Under the pieces are notes generated by a model, which saw only the letters and a list, made by a program, of their open reading frames with translations, was not told where the DNA came from and ran no database searches. Positions 6,910 through 14,785 of a stretch of 45,747 nucleotides of DNA are shown piece after piece. The position numbers and the translations under genes are program-made. Position 1 is the stretch's first letter; every line of letters starts with the position of its first letter. Source of the stretch: a virus; the IMG/VR virus record IMGVR_UViG_3300020183_000140, positions 1-45,747 of that record. One strand, given 5' to 3'.

Positions 6910-7935
6910 TTAATATGTCTTGGTGTTATCATCCAAATTTTTTAGTCTGTTTTGTAATTCTATAGAGGCATTGCCTAGTTTTCTAGAAGAAGCTCCAGAA
7001 TTTTGTATTTTTTGAAGTTCTCTTAAAATACTTTGTCTTTCGGCTTCAATGTTAGGATTAATAACTGGTTGGGGTTCAATTACAGGTTCTATAGTATGTT
7101 CAATAGGTTTAGGTTCACCATAAATATTTGTTTTAGGTTTAATGCGATCAAACGCTTGATTTGTAGCTATAACAAGGGTTATGGCTAGTGGATCAAACAC
7201 AAAGATCAACATGAATATGAACCAATTTGCCACTGTTTTTACGTCTGCTCCCGTAATTTCACTTACATATTGTACTGCACCTAATTCATTGTCTTCACTT
7301 GCTTTAGATTCCATATCTAAAACTTTAATATCCAGGTTGGTGATTGAATCATTTAATGCGTCTATTTTACTAGATAATTTGTCTTTACTAGCCTGTGCTG
7401 TAGCTAATTGTGTTTCAAATGATTTGCGGTTAGCATTATTTGCTTTAGTGATTACTTGGCCCGTTCTTCTATCTACTGATTGAGTAGTTGTATTTGTAGA
7501 TAAAGCATTACGTAACTGGGATATATCTTTGTCTAGGGTTGTTTTTTCTTTTTCCAGTTCGGATTTGATTTCTTCAAATCTTTGTTTTTTAATTTCTACA
7601 TTTTGGATTTGTTTGCCTCCAATTTCAAGTTTTGCAATATTTTCTTGAAACCCAGTACTTAACAAACCATAAATTCCAATAGATGTGATTATGGATAAAA
7701 TTACAAGTGCTATAGTTAAATAAATTTTTAAAAGTGTATAGGTATTTTTCCAAGCATTGTGGAGATATGTTGCAATAGCAATTTTAGATACTTCTAAAAA
7801 CGATCCCATCACGATTACAGGAATAGCTACACCTGCAAATACAATAGATAATCCGATTACACTATAATAAGCTGCTGTGGCGGACAATCCAATTGCACAA
7901 AACAGCAAGAACCAAGGTAAAAATTTTTGTTTCAT
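6910..7935 (-). CDS. Membrane protein with four TM helices and a long coiled coil
   Basis: 341 residues. Predicted membrane helices at about 6-25, 27-47, 70-92 and 237-258. Between the third and fourth lies a charged coiled coil (about 97-210, e.g. KQRFEEIKSELEKEKTTLDKD). The fourth helix begins WFIFMLIFVFDPLAITLVIATNQAF, and the C-terminal tail (about 275-341) is proline/glutamate-rich and then helical. The layout puts the coiled coil and the tail on the same or opposite sides depending on topology. Genes of this general shape occur in other large phages, function unknown. It directly follows the lysis cassette but is separated from it by a strong terminator, so its expression may be independent. 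Confidence 0.7.
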   Translation of the reverse strand: MKQKFLPWFLLFCAIGLSATAAYYSVIGLSIVFAGVAIPVIVMGSFLEVSKIAIATYLHNAWKNTYTLLKIYLTIALVILSIITSIGIYGLLSTGFQENIAKLEIGGKQIQNVEIKKQRFEEIKSELEKEKTTLDKDISQLRNALSTNTTTQSVDRRTGQVITKANNANRKSFETQLATAQASKDKLSSKIDALNDSITNLDIKVLDMESKASEDNELGAVQYVSEITGADVKTVANWFIFMLIFVFDPLAITLVIATNQAFDRIKPKTNIYGEPKPIEHTIEPVIEPQPVINPNIEAERQSILRELQKIQNSGASSRKLGNASIELQNRLKNLDDNTKTY

Positions 7936-7936
7936 G

Positions 7937-7969
7937 TAAAAAAAAATAAGGAGCTCCTATTGGAGCTCC
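7937..7969 (-). terminator. Intrinsic terminator after the holin gene
   Basis: Perfect 8-bp stem GGAGCTCC-AATA-GGAGCTCC (7950-7957 with 7962-7969), followed on the minus strand by TTATTTTTTTTTT. It ends transcription of the lysis cassette before the membrane-protein gene. Confidence 0.9.
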
Positions 7970-7991
7970 AAATATTTTTAAAAAAGTTAAT

Positions 7992-8156
7992 TTACTTATT
8001 TTTGTCAATTACTGACCAAATAGTACCTGCTAAAGTAAGAGCACCACCTGAAATTTCAGTCCAAGTACTTTCATCAAGGAATCCTTTCATGATTAAAATA
8101 CCACCTATGAAAGTTAAAGCATGACGAGCAATTCCTAAAATTTGTTCTTTTGTCAT
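7992..8156 (-). CDS. Holin-like small membrane protein
   Basis: 54 residues, short enough to be missed by simple length cut-offs: MTKEQILGIARHALTFIGG, then ILIMKGFLDESTWTEISGG and ALTLAGTIWSVIDKNK. Two apolar stretches (about 8-25 and 36-50) are separated by a polar loop, with a positively charged start and end. The pattern 'E.ILGI.RH.LT..GG.L...G..DE..W.EI.GG...L.G..WS' fits the small two-helix phage holins of the type described for Pam3 gp28. It lies 18 nt downstream of the amidase endolysin and is followed by a terminator, the usual place for a holin. It would form the membrane lesion that lets the endolysin out. Confidence 0.78.
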   Translation of the reverse strand: MTKEQILGIARHALTFIGGILIMKGFLDESTWTEISGGALTLAGTIWSVIDKNK

Positions 8157-8174
8157 TTTATTTGTTTTTGGGAT

Positions 8175-8849
8175 TTATAAAGTTTTTAACATTGCAATCA
8201 TACGAGGGCAAGGATAAATGTCTGATTTGTCTTTTCGGTAACTGTTATGTGAATATAATCCATTTTCACCTTTTAATGCTTTTGTATTAACTGTAAACAT
8301 TTGATCATAATTGTATGTTAAGTTAATTTGGTAAATATCTTTCCAATAAAGAAGTAAATCTTTTACTGATTGAATTTGAGCATCTGAATATTTATGGTAA
8401 AATAAGTGTCCTTTATAAGGAGTGTCTAGTTTAGTAACTTGATCAGCTGGGATTTCTCTATTAACATAGGTGTAATATTTTCCATCTTTTAATGTTATTG
8501 GGCCCCAATTACAAATCTCAATACCAATTGCTATTCTATCTAACGATTGATATGAAATTTTATATGCTTTAAATACTTCAGGTTTAATACCTAAATGGTA
8601 TGCCCAGTATTTTGAACTAAATGCTTGACAAATTTCTCCATCATGTGTTCCTTTTGCTCCAGGGCCTGAAATGGTTACACATGTAGCAATTCTTCCTCTA
8701 TCATCTGTGTCCCACATTGATATTGTGTTTACTCCGGAAGCATTGCCTGCTGTATGATGAAGTACAATTTGAGTTTTTGGGGTTTCTTCTTTAATGTATT
8801 GAGATTCTTTTAATGGAACCTGTTTAATTTTTGATATATCTAAAGCCAT
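8175..8849 (-). CDS. N-acetylmuramoyl-L-alanine amidase (endolysin)
   Basis: 224 residues with the zinc amidase (amidase-2/PGRP, T7-lysozyme-like) fold. IVLHHTAGNASG carries the first zinc ligand (H31), SHNSYRKDKSDIYPCP carries H201 and C214, the other two ligands, and YWAYHLG and GIEICNWGP are the usual core strands. It cuts the bond between muramic acid and the stem peptide of peptidoglycan. There is no signal peptide, so release needs a holin; holin-like genes sit on both sides. Length is typical for a single-domain amidase, with about 20 extra residues at the N-terminus. Confidence 0.93.
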   Translation of the reverse strand: MALDISKIKQVPLKESQYIKEETPKTQIVLHHTAGNASGVNTISMWDTDDRGRIATCVTISGPGAKGTHDGEICQAFSSKYWAYHLGIKPEVFKAYKISYQSLDRIAIGIEICNWGPITLKDGKYYTYVNREIPADQVTKLDTPYKGHLFYHKYSDAQIQSVKDLLLYWKDIYQINLTYNYDQMFTVNTKALKGENGLYSHNSYRKDKSDIYPCPRMIAMLKTL

Positions 8850-8850
8850 A

Positions 8851-9090
8851 TTATTCTTCTTCTTTAAAAAAGTTTGTTAAAAATTTACCTACAGCACCTA
8901 AAGAAATAGAAGCAACTATCATTGCTTTAATTTCAAATGCTGTAAAAATATCTTTAAGATTATCAAACTGCCATATTCCTCCAATTGCAAGTACTGAGGA
9001 GATTGCTAAAAAAGTATCCCCAATTTTTCTCCATTTTTTTGGAGTTGGTTTCCAATAATCTTTTCTAAGAGTTAATATTTTTTTGTTCAT
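8851..9090 (-). CDS. Second holin-like or lysis accessory membrane protein
   Basis: 79 residues. A basic N-terminus (MNKKILTLRKDYWKPTPKKWRK) is followed by two membrane stretches, about 26-42 (FLAISSVLAIGGIWQF) and 54-73 (IKAMIVASISLGAVGKFLT), and an acidic end FFKEEE. It stops one base before the amidase ATG. A two-helix protein next to an endolysin is typical of holins or antiholins. With another such protein on the other side of the amidase, one may act as holin and the other as antiholin; the sequence does not say which. Confidence 0.68.
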   Translation of the reverse strand: MNKKILTLRKDYWKPTPKKWRKIGDTFLAISSVLAIGGIWQFDNLKDIFTAFEIKAMIVASISLGAVGKFLTNFFKEEE

Positions 9091-9099
9091 TTCTTTTAT

Positions 9100-9108
9100 T
9101 ATACATAT
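9100..9108 (-). promoter_or_regulatory. Late-gene element variant (ATATGTATA)
   Basis: Sense ATATGTATAATAAAAG, one base different from the ATATTTATAATAAAA element, 9 nt before the ATG of the first lysis gene and just downstream of nrdA. Would give the lysis cassette late expression. Confidence 0.35.
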
Positions 9109-9110
9109 TG

Positions 9111-10835
9111 TTAACCTTCACAAGCTACGCAATTGTCGTCTCGTTGAATTGCATCCCCGCGCAAAATCGATTCAGATCGCATATAATAAAGTGTTTTAAT
9201 ACCTTCTTTCCAAGCTAATTTATGTACATCACTAATATATTTTGGTGAATCAGAAGGATCAAATGTTAAGTTTAATGAAATAGCTTGGTCAACATATTTT
9301 TGTCTAATACCATTTTGACGAACAATTTCATATGGGTTAATTTCCTTGAATGTCAAAAAAACTTCTTTTTCTTCATCCGTCAAAATGTAATCAGGTAACC
9401 CCATTACTGAACCTTTATCTTTTGCAATTTGATCCCAAACACTGTCAATATTGTATCCTTTAGATTCAAGTAATTTTTCTAATGTTGGGTTCTTTTTAAT
9501 AAAGGTACCTTTTGCTGTTTTTAAGTTAAATACGTTTGCTGGGATTGGTTCAATTGAAGGTGAAACACCACCTGAAATATGGGCATTAGAAACTGTTGGG
9601 GCAATTGCTAAATGATGGGTATGGCGCAGTCCGGTACCTTTACACCATTCAGGTTCTCCATATAGTTCAGCTTGGGCGCGGGAAGCCTTTAGTGCTTCTT
9701 TTTCAATGAATTCAAACATAACTCTTGTATAAGAATTTGCTTGCAATCCCGCAAACGGTATTCCTTTTTCTTGTAAAAATGTATGCCATCCTAAAACACC
9801 AATACCAATTGCTCTACCTTTAGATGCTGAGCGGTATGTGTTTTCCATGAAACGGATGTTTTTTGAACGATCAATAAATTCTTGTAATACACCTTCTAAA
9901 AACCAACAAGTTAATTCAGGTAAAGTCATTCCATTTTCAAATTTATACTCATTCCATTCATCCCATCTTGCTAAATTAAGAGAAGATAAACAACAAATAA
10001 ATGAATGTAATTCATCTGTGTATAATGAAATTTCAGAACAGATGTTTGTCATAGAAACATGTAAATTATTCTTTTTATATGCTTCAGGATTTGCATTATT
10101 AACATTGTCCTCAAACATAATGTAAGGTTCACCTGTTTCTAGACGTGTTTTTAATATTTCACCCCATAATTTTAATGCTTTTGGGTCACGTTCCTCTACT
10201 TTGTTCATGAATTCATCATCAATTACAACACATTGATGCATGTTTAAACATTGACGGTTTACATCTCCTTTTGGTCGACGAATCATTAAAAATTCTTCAA
10301 TATCTGGGTGGTTGATGTGTAAGTTAGCTGAAGCTGCTCCACGTCTAACTGAACCTTGATTGGTTGCTAAAATAGTTGAATCATATATTTTAATCCAAGG
10401 AACTACACCTTCAGATACACCATTGTCTTTAATTTGTTTACCACGCCCTCTAATACGGGATACACCAATTCCTACACCTCCACCTTGAGATGATAAACGC
10501 ATTAATTCTGAATTAGCTAGAGCAATTCCTTCAATAGAATCATCTGTATCAATTCCAAAACATGAAATAGGCATTCCACGTTCTGTACCTAAATTTGAAA
10601 GTACAGGTGAAGCTAAACATAACCAATTTTTTACTATTGCTTCTAAAAAGAATGGGTATAAATCTTTACGTTTTAAACGACGTGCTGCTGCTTTAGAAAC
10701 ACGTTTAAATGCATCAAAAACATCTTCATCAGGCAATAAATAACCTTTAGAAATCATTGATAATGAAATCTCATTCATCCATGTAGGATAATTTTTACCT
10801 TTTGTCCAATCTGTTGTATCTACTTGTGTGCTCAT
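9111..10835 (-). CDS. nrdA: Ribonucleotide reductase, class I, large subunit
   Basis: Reduces ribonucleotides to deoxyribonucleotides. 574 residues, with the radical-chemistry residues in place: C92 in GMPISCFG, N264/C266/E268 in TNICSEI, C281 in FICCLSSLNL, the tyrosine pair in IKTLYYMRS, and the C-terminal redox pair C569/C572 in CVACEG. The substrate loops GGGVGIGVSRIRGRG and GSVRRGAA are also visible. The N-terminal ATP-cone is missing; the protein begins directly with the catalytic NrdA region, giving a length well below the 750-odd residues of E. coli or T4 NrdA. Adjacent to nrdB, with two small genes between. Confidence 0.96.
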   Translation of the reverse strand: MSTQVDTTDWTKGKNYPTWMNEISLSMISKGYLLPDEDVFDAFKRVSKAAARRLKRKDLYPFFLEAIVKNWLCLASPVLSNLGTERGMPISCFGIDTDDSIEGIALANSELMRLSSQGGGVGIGVSRIRGRGKQIKDNGVSEGVVPWIKIYDSTILATNQGSVRRGAASANLHINHPDIEEFLMIRRPKGDVNRQCLNMHQCVVIDDEFMNKVEERDPKALKLWGEILKTRLETGEPYIMFEDNVNNANPEAYKKNNLHVSMTNICSEISLYTDELHSFICCLSSLNLARWDEWNEYKFENGMTLPELTCWFLEGVLQEFIDRSKNIRFMENTYRSASKGRAIGIGVLGWHTFLQEKGIPFAGLQANSYTRVMFEFIEKEALKASRAQAELYGEPEWCKGTGLRHTHHLAIAPTVSNAHISGGVSPSIEPIPANVFNLKTAKGTFIKKNPTLEKLLESKGYNIDSVWDQIAKDKGSVMGLPDYILTDEEKEVFLTFKEINPYEIVRQNGIRQKYVDQAISLNLTFDPSDSPKYISDVHKLAWKEGIKTLYYMRSESILRGDAIQRDDNCVACEG

Positions 10836-10976
10836 TTATTTTGTTTTACTTTTTATTAATTCAATTAGATTTTCTAAAGTTAATATATTTTCAACTTCTT
10901 CATCTTTTATTTCAATATTATATTTAGATTCAATAAGTTGGATGATTTCTATTTTATATATTATATTTTCTTCCAT
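10836..10976 (-). CDS. Half-length acyl-carrier-protein-like peptide
   Basis: 46 residues between nrdA and an unknown gene: MEENIIYKIEIIQLIESKYN, IEIKDEEVENILTL, ENLIELIKSKTK. It abuts the nrdA ATG directly and its start overlaps the upstream gene's end by 16 nt. The helix-loop pattern, with 'IES.YNIEI.DEEVE.I.TLENLIELI', closely follows the second half of acyl carrier proteins ('LEEEFGIEIPDEDAEKI.TV.D...YI'). The first half, including the DSL serine that carries phosphopantetheine, is absent. The reading frame is tightly fitted, with normal start and stop, so it is probably expressed. Function unknown. Confidence 0.6.
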   Translation of the reverse strand: MEENIIYKIEIIQLIESKYNIEIKDEEVENILTLENLIELIKSKTK

Positions 10977-11416
10977 ACTTGTAAAGTTGCATCTCCAATT
11001 TTTTCTTGAGTATTTTGAAAATCTGGAAAGTGTTTAGTTAAGTAGTAGTTATAGAGTTGGTTTCTTGTTTTACCTTCTGCCCCATATTCAAATTGTTGAA
11101 TATTATGTTTATCTACCCAATATCTTATTAGACCAAAAATTGCAGCTAATATTCGAGATGAATATGGAGAATTTAATAATTGGTTTAAATTTAAATTTTC
11201 ATAATTTTCATCAGTACTTCCAAAATTTATAGATGGTCTTTTAGAATTAAATAAAGGGAGAATTGTTAAAGTATAATATTGATCTTTATATTTTAAATTG
11301 GCTCTAAAACGAGTTGGGGCTTCTTTTTCAATATCATATTCAATATCTTTAGAATTTAATTCTTCAGGAGAATATATATCAATTATTTCCTTTAATAAGT
11401 TTGTTAATTTTATCAT
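10961..11416 (-). CDS. Hypothetical protein between nrdB and nrdA
   Basis: 151 residues, soluble. It starts MIKLTNLLKEIIDIYSPEELN, similar in style to the short N-terminal helices of two other proteins in this window. Beta strands follow (RFRANLKYKDQYYTLTILPLF), then IFGLIRYWVDKHNIQQFEYGAEGKTRNQLYNYYLTKHFPDF. That last region recalls acetyltransferase-like phage proteins in which 'F.(A/G)...RN.LY..Y' follows a long helix. The call is not strong enough to name an enzyme. Embedded in the nrd operon. Confidence 0.6.
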   Translation of the reverse strand: MIKLTNLLKEIIDIYSPEELNSKDIEYDIEKEAPTRFRANLKYKDQYYTLTILPLFNSKRPSINFGSTDENYENLNLNQLLNSPYSSRILAAIFGLIRYWVDKHNIQQFEYGAEGKTRNQLYNYYLTKHFPDFQNTQEKIGDATLQVWKKI

Positions 11417-11422
11417 AATTTT

Positions 11423-12373
11423 TTATAAATCGCTCCAATCAGCGGTTGATTTTGAATAATCTGTTACTCGGTTTGCAAAGAAATCTTGATGTGTTTTTCC
11501 GCTTGTTAAATGGTTAAACCATTCCATCTGTCTCAGTAAATTAGGATCTACATCGTTGTAAAGTGAACTATAACCTAATTCGTTTAATTTTTCGTTTGCA
11601 CGTGCTTTGATAAAGTTTTTTAATTGCTCTTTTGATAAACCTTCAATATCACCCATTTCAAATGCTTTGTCTATAAAGTCAAATTCTAGGTTAACTGAAA
11701 CTTCACATGCTTTGTAAATTTCACCCATTAATTTATGGTCATCTAGATCTGGGTTTTCGCTTACTAGTGTTCTAAATAACCAGCATCCTGCTTTTGAATG
11801 TAATGATTCATCACGTACGCTCCATTCTACAATTTGGCCTGTACCTTTCATTAGGTTACGCAATTGAAATGACATCAAAACAGCAAATGAAGAAAATAAA
11901 TTTACACCTTCAGTAAATGCAGAGAATATAGCTAATGAAAGTGCTTTTTCATGTAATGTTTCTCCAGGTGTTTCAACTAAACGATCAATTTTTGCTTTAG
12001 CTTCTTCGTCTTCTAAAAACGCTGCAAAATTATCTAAACCAAGTTCTTCATTTAAACGAGCATATGCTTCAGCATGGATACTTTCAAAGTCAGCAAATAC
12101 ACGAGCCATTGCTTGTACTTCAGGTTTTGGAAACCATATAGATACTTTTGTTGACCAATAGTCGTTTACGTGTACTTCTGTTTGGGCAAATGACTTTAAA
12201 ATATTTCCAATTAAATTTCGTTCAGAATCGTTTAATTTAAGTTTCCAATCATTTAAATCTGAAGCTAGTGGTACTTCATCTGCTAGCCAATGTGCTCTAT
12301 GTTGGTCTTTATAAAAATTAAATGCGGTTTGATACTCAAAAGGTTTGTAAAAATTGCGTGGTTCAGTTATCAT
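11423..12373 (-). CDS. nrdB: Ribonucleotide reductase, class I, small subunit
   Basis: Houses the di-metal/tyrosyl radical cofactor for NrdA. 316 residues with ferritin-like helices. Metal ligands are E97 and H100 in FESIHAEAY, E155 in FTEGVNLF, E189 and H192 in VRDESLH; the radical tyrosine is Y104, seven residues after E97 as in E. coli (E115/Y122). At the first ligand position (D84 in E. coli) the aligned residue appears to be E66 in SFAQTEVHVND. There is no ATP-cone. The gene overlaps the helicase gene by 4 nt (ATGA). NrdA and NrdB would form an active pair, probably using host or phage thioredoxin/glutaredoxin. Confidence 0.95.
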   Translation of the reverse strand: MITEPRNFYKPFEYQTAFNFYKDQHRAHWLADEVPLASDLNDWKLKLNDSERNLIGNILKSFAQTEVHVNDYWSTKVSIWFPKPEVQAMARVFADFESIHAEAYARLNEELGLDNFAAFLEDEEAKAKIDRLVETPGETLHEKALSLAIFSAFTEGVNLFSSFAVLMSFQLRNLMKGTGQIVEWSVRDESLHSKAGCWLFRTLVSENPDLDDHKLMGEIYKACEVSVNLEFDFIDKAFEMGDIEGLSKEQLKNFIKARANEKLNELGYSSLYNDVDPNLLRQMEWFNHLTSGKTHQDFFANRVTDYSKSTADWSDL

Positions 12374-13722
12374 GTATTTAGTTCAAAAAATTTACTTGCT
12401 AGCATTTTTCTGTCAAGATCTTCATATTCTTCATTTGATAATTTCTTTGGAGCATCAGTTTCTTCGTCATAGTGGTTTCCTACTTTAATTCTACCGGTTG
12501 AAGTGTCAACTTCAACTTGGAAGGTAAGTCCATCCATCCCATATCTGTTTTTCATAATATGAAGTCTTCCTGTTCCGTTAACTTTATCTTCTTTCTTTCT
12601 TGATAACGATATTGAAAGGTCAGTTATCATCATTTTGTCATAACTTCCCGCGGCTTTATCGCCCTCAATAACATCATCCTTGGCTCCTGCGCGATTTACT
12701 TGCGAAACTGACCAAATTGGTATGTTTAATTCGCGAGCTAATCCTTTAGTACTTGTATAAATATCATCAATTTCTTCTTTACGATCACTCCTTTTTCGTT
12801 TTGAAGAAAGAAGGTCAATGTAATCTATTATGATAAGGTCTGGGGTGATTCCTAAATCTTTTACCTTGTTTATGTGCGCTTCTATTGTAGAAATTGTTGT
12901 TTTTCCCATAGGAAATTCACGAATAATTAATTCACCTGGTAAATCAGCTGTTGAATTTTCTACAGCATCTTTATGTTTTTCTAATTGGTCAACAGGTACA
13001 CCAGTAAAGAAAGCGTCATATCGTCTTCCAGTATATGCTTCACTTAATTCTAAAGTATAGTGGATAACATTGTATCCTATTTTTACAGCATAACCACCTA
13101 GAGCAACTAATGTCCAAGATTTACCTCCTCCAGGATTACCAAAAATTAAACCTAAATCTCCATTACCTAAACCACCTTGAACTAGTTCATTAATTTCAGG
13201 CCAAGGAGTAGGTACTATTGTTCTATGGTCTTCACGGTAACGTGATTCGGTATCTTTTTTATATTCGTGTCCAATGTTTTTATCAGCACCTGCTTTCATT
13301 GCTGATTCAATCATGTATTTGATAGAATCGTAATCGCCTGCTTTTAACAAATCAACACTATTTAATAGAGCTTTTTTTAACTGTTGGTTTTTACAAAATG
13401 TAGAAAATTCTTCTTGTACATACTGTAAATCTTCAATGTCTGCTCTATATGCTTCTCGTAACTGTTCTTTAACAGATACTTTAAGTACTTCATTGTCTAA
13501 CTTTTTCATTTCAACTTTTAAAATATCCATTGAAATGGTTGTGTGGTACTTTTCGTAGTACTTTAAGATTTCATTTATAACCCATTTATGTGCTGGGTTT
13601 GAAAAATATTCATCGCTCAGTACATCATTGATGTTTTGTAAAAATTCTTTATGCGTTAATAATGAAGATATTACTTTCATTTGAAACGTGGGTCCGTATT
13701 CATCTATTGAATGAAGTGTCAT
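12370..13722 (-). CDS. Replicative DNA helicase, DnaB/gp41 type
   Basis: 450 residues. The N-terminal 150 residues are helical, as in the DnaB primase-interaction domain. The RecA-like ATPase starts near 170 (PTPWPEINELVQGGLGNGDLG). Walker A is GNPGGGKS at 195-202, Walker B is DLIIIDYIDLL around 293-303, followed by the IWSVSQVNRAG sensor block and LHIMKNRYGMDG, which carries the arginine finger region. It unwinds DNA at the replication fork as a hexamer. Operon order nrdB-helicase-FEN-UvsX-SSB links it to replication. No separate primase is seen in the window. Confidence 0.93.
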   Translation of the reverse strand: MTLHSIDEYGPTFQMKVISSLLTHKEFLQNINDVLSDEYFSNPAHKWVINEILKYYEKYHTTISMDILKVEMKKLDNEVLKVSVKEQLREAYRADIEDLQYVQEEFSTFCKNQQLKKALLNSVDLLKAGDYDSIKYMIESAMKAGADKNIGHEYKKDTESRYREDHRTIVPTPWPEINELVQGGLGNGDLGLIFGNPGGGKSWTLVALGGYAVKIGYNVIHYTLELSEAYTGRRYDAFFTGVPVDQLEKHKDAVENSTADLPGELIIREFPMGKTTISTIEAHINKVKDLGITPDLIIIDYIDLLSSKRKRSDRKEEIDDIYTSTKGLARELNIPIWSVSQVNRAGAKDDVIEGDKAAGSYDKMMITDLSISLSRKKEDKVNGTGRLHIMKNRYGMDGLTFQVEVDTSTGRIKVGNHYDEETDAPKKLSNEEYEDLDRKMLASKFFELNT

Positions 13723-13752
13723 ATATTATAACTTTTATTTAAATTTAATAAC

Positions 13753-14784
13753 TTATTGTCGGGTAACCAACAAATCTTTGAAAACATCTTGAACCCAGAA
13801 TTCAGTATTTCGAATTAAGTTTCCAATTTGGTCTTCGTTGCACATTTCAACAAATGTGTGAGGTAAAAAGTTTAAGTGGGTTGTTTCAACAAACTTATCT
13901 ATAAACATTTTATCTGTATCGCTCATCATAGGATTAGATAAATCCATGACTTTGTATTTGTCTTCTAATAGGGGAACATCATGTAACACTCTTGCATACA
14001 CAATATGTTCTTTTAATTTAGCTTCCGCTATATCTAGCAGATCATCAAACGATAAATCACGTTCAGCTAATTCAGGGAATTTTTTAAATAAACCTTTAGG
14101 TCCTAATCCCTTAATACCTATAATTCCATCGGAATTATCACCTATCAACAATTTGTATAATAAAAAATTGTGGGGAGGAATATTAAATTTTTCTTTTACA
14201 GTATCTGTAGTGTAATATTCTTTTTCAATTGGGCGATAAACGATTACTTTTTCGGTTACCAACTGTAAATAGTCTTTGTCACTGGATACTATGAATACTC
14301 TATCTTTAGGTTTTGTAGGCAATGTATCACTTAAATATGCAATAATATCATCTGCTTCTACTCGAGGTAAAGATATTGTTTTAACAGGTAGTGTTTTTAA
14401 ATATTGAATGATTCGAACAATTTGATCTACTTTAGAGTCGTCTTCTTCTTCCAAACTATCAAACAATTCATGTTTTGTTACTCGAGTTATATTTCTTGCA
14501 GATTTATATTCCGGTATAATATTTTTTCTATTATTGGAGGAACCCGCACCATCAAACACAACATAAACTTGGGTTGGTTGAATGGTGCGAATTAAAGCCC
14601 CCAAAGAACGAAAAAATCCTCCTAAACCCCCTATATGGACTCCGTTTGAATTGACTGCATTAATTGCACTAAAATTTCGAAAGAAGAGATTGAGTCCATC
14701 TATAAGCAGGTAGCGCTCCGATTGTGGGGTTTCTTCCCCGTGTTCTTGTATGTTATCTAAGAGGTTTAAGAGGTTTTTTTTCAT
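13753..14784 (-). CDS. 5'-3' exonuclease / flap endonuclease (T4 RNase H-like)
   Basis: 343 residues from the ATG at 14782-14784, one base after the uvsX stop; an in-frame upstream start would lie inside uvsX and is rejected. The FEN/PIN-type nuclease core is clear: YLLIDGLNLFFRNF (first metal aspartate), VYVVFDGAGSSNNRK, SLPRVEADDIIAYL (E and DD), FIVSSDKDYLQLV and LLIGDNSDGIIGIKGLGPKG, the last being the helix-hairpin-helix that grips DNA. It would remove RNA primers and flaps from lagging-strand fragments. It is a stand-alone enzyme here, as in T4, not fused to the polymerase. Confidence 0.92.
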   Translation of the reverse strand: MKKNLLNLLDNIQEHGEETPQSERYLLIDGLNLFFRNFSAINAVNSNGVHIGGLGGFFRSLGALIRTIQPTQVYVVFDGAGSSNNRKNIIPEYKSARNITRVTKHELFDSLEEEDDSKVDQIVRIIQYLKTLPVKTISLPRVEADDIIAYLSDTLPTKPKDRVFIVSSDKDYLQLVTEKVIVYRPIEKEYYTTDTVKEKFNIPPHNFLLYKLLIGDNSDGIIGIKGLGPKGLFKKFPELAERDLSFDDLLDIAEAKLKEHIVYARVLHDVPLLEDKYKVMDLSNPMMSDTDKMFIDKFVETTHLNFLPHTFVEMCNEDQIGNLIRNTEFWVQDVFKDLLVTRQ

Positions 14785-14785
14785 A

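Noticed and set aside
7927-8124. Plus-strand reading frame opposite the holin gene
   Set aside because: It runs antisense to the terminator and holin gene and has no start context or motif; every other gene reads on the minus strand.
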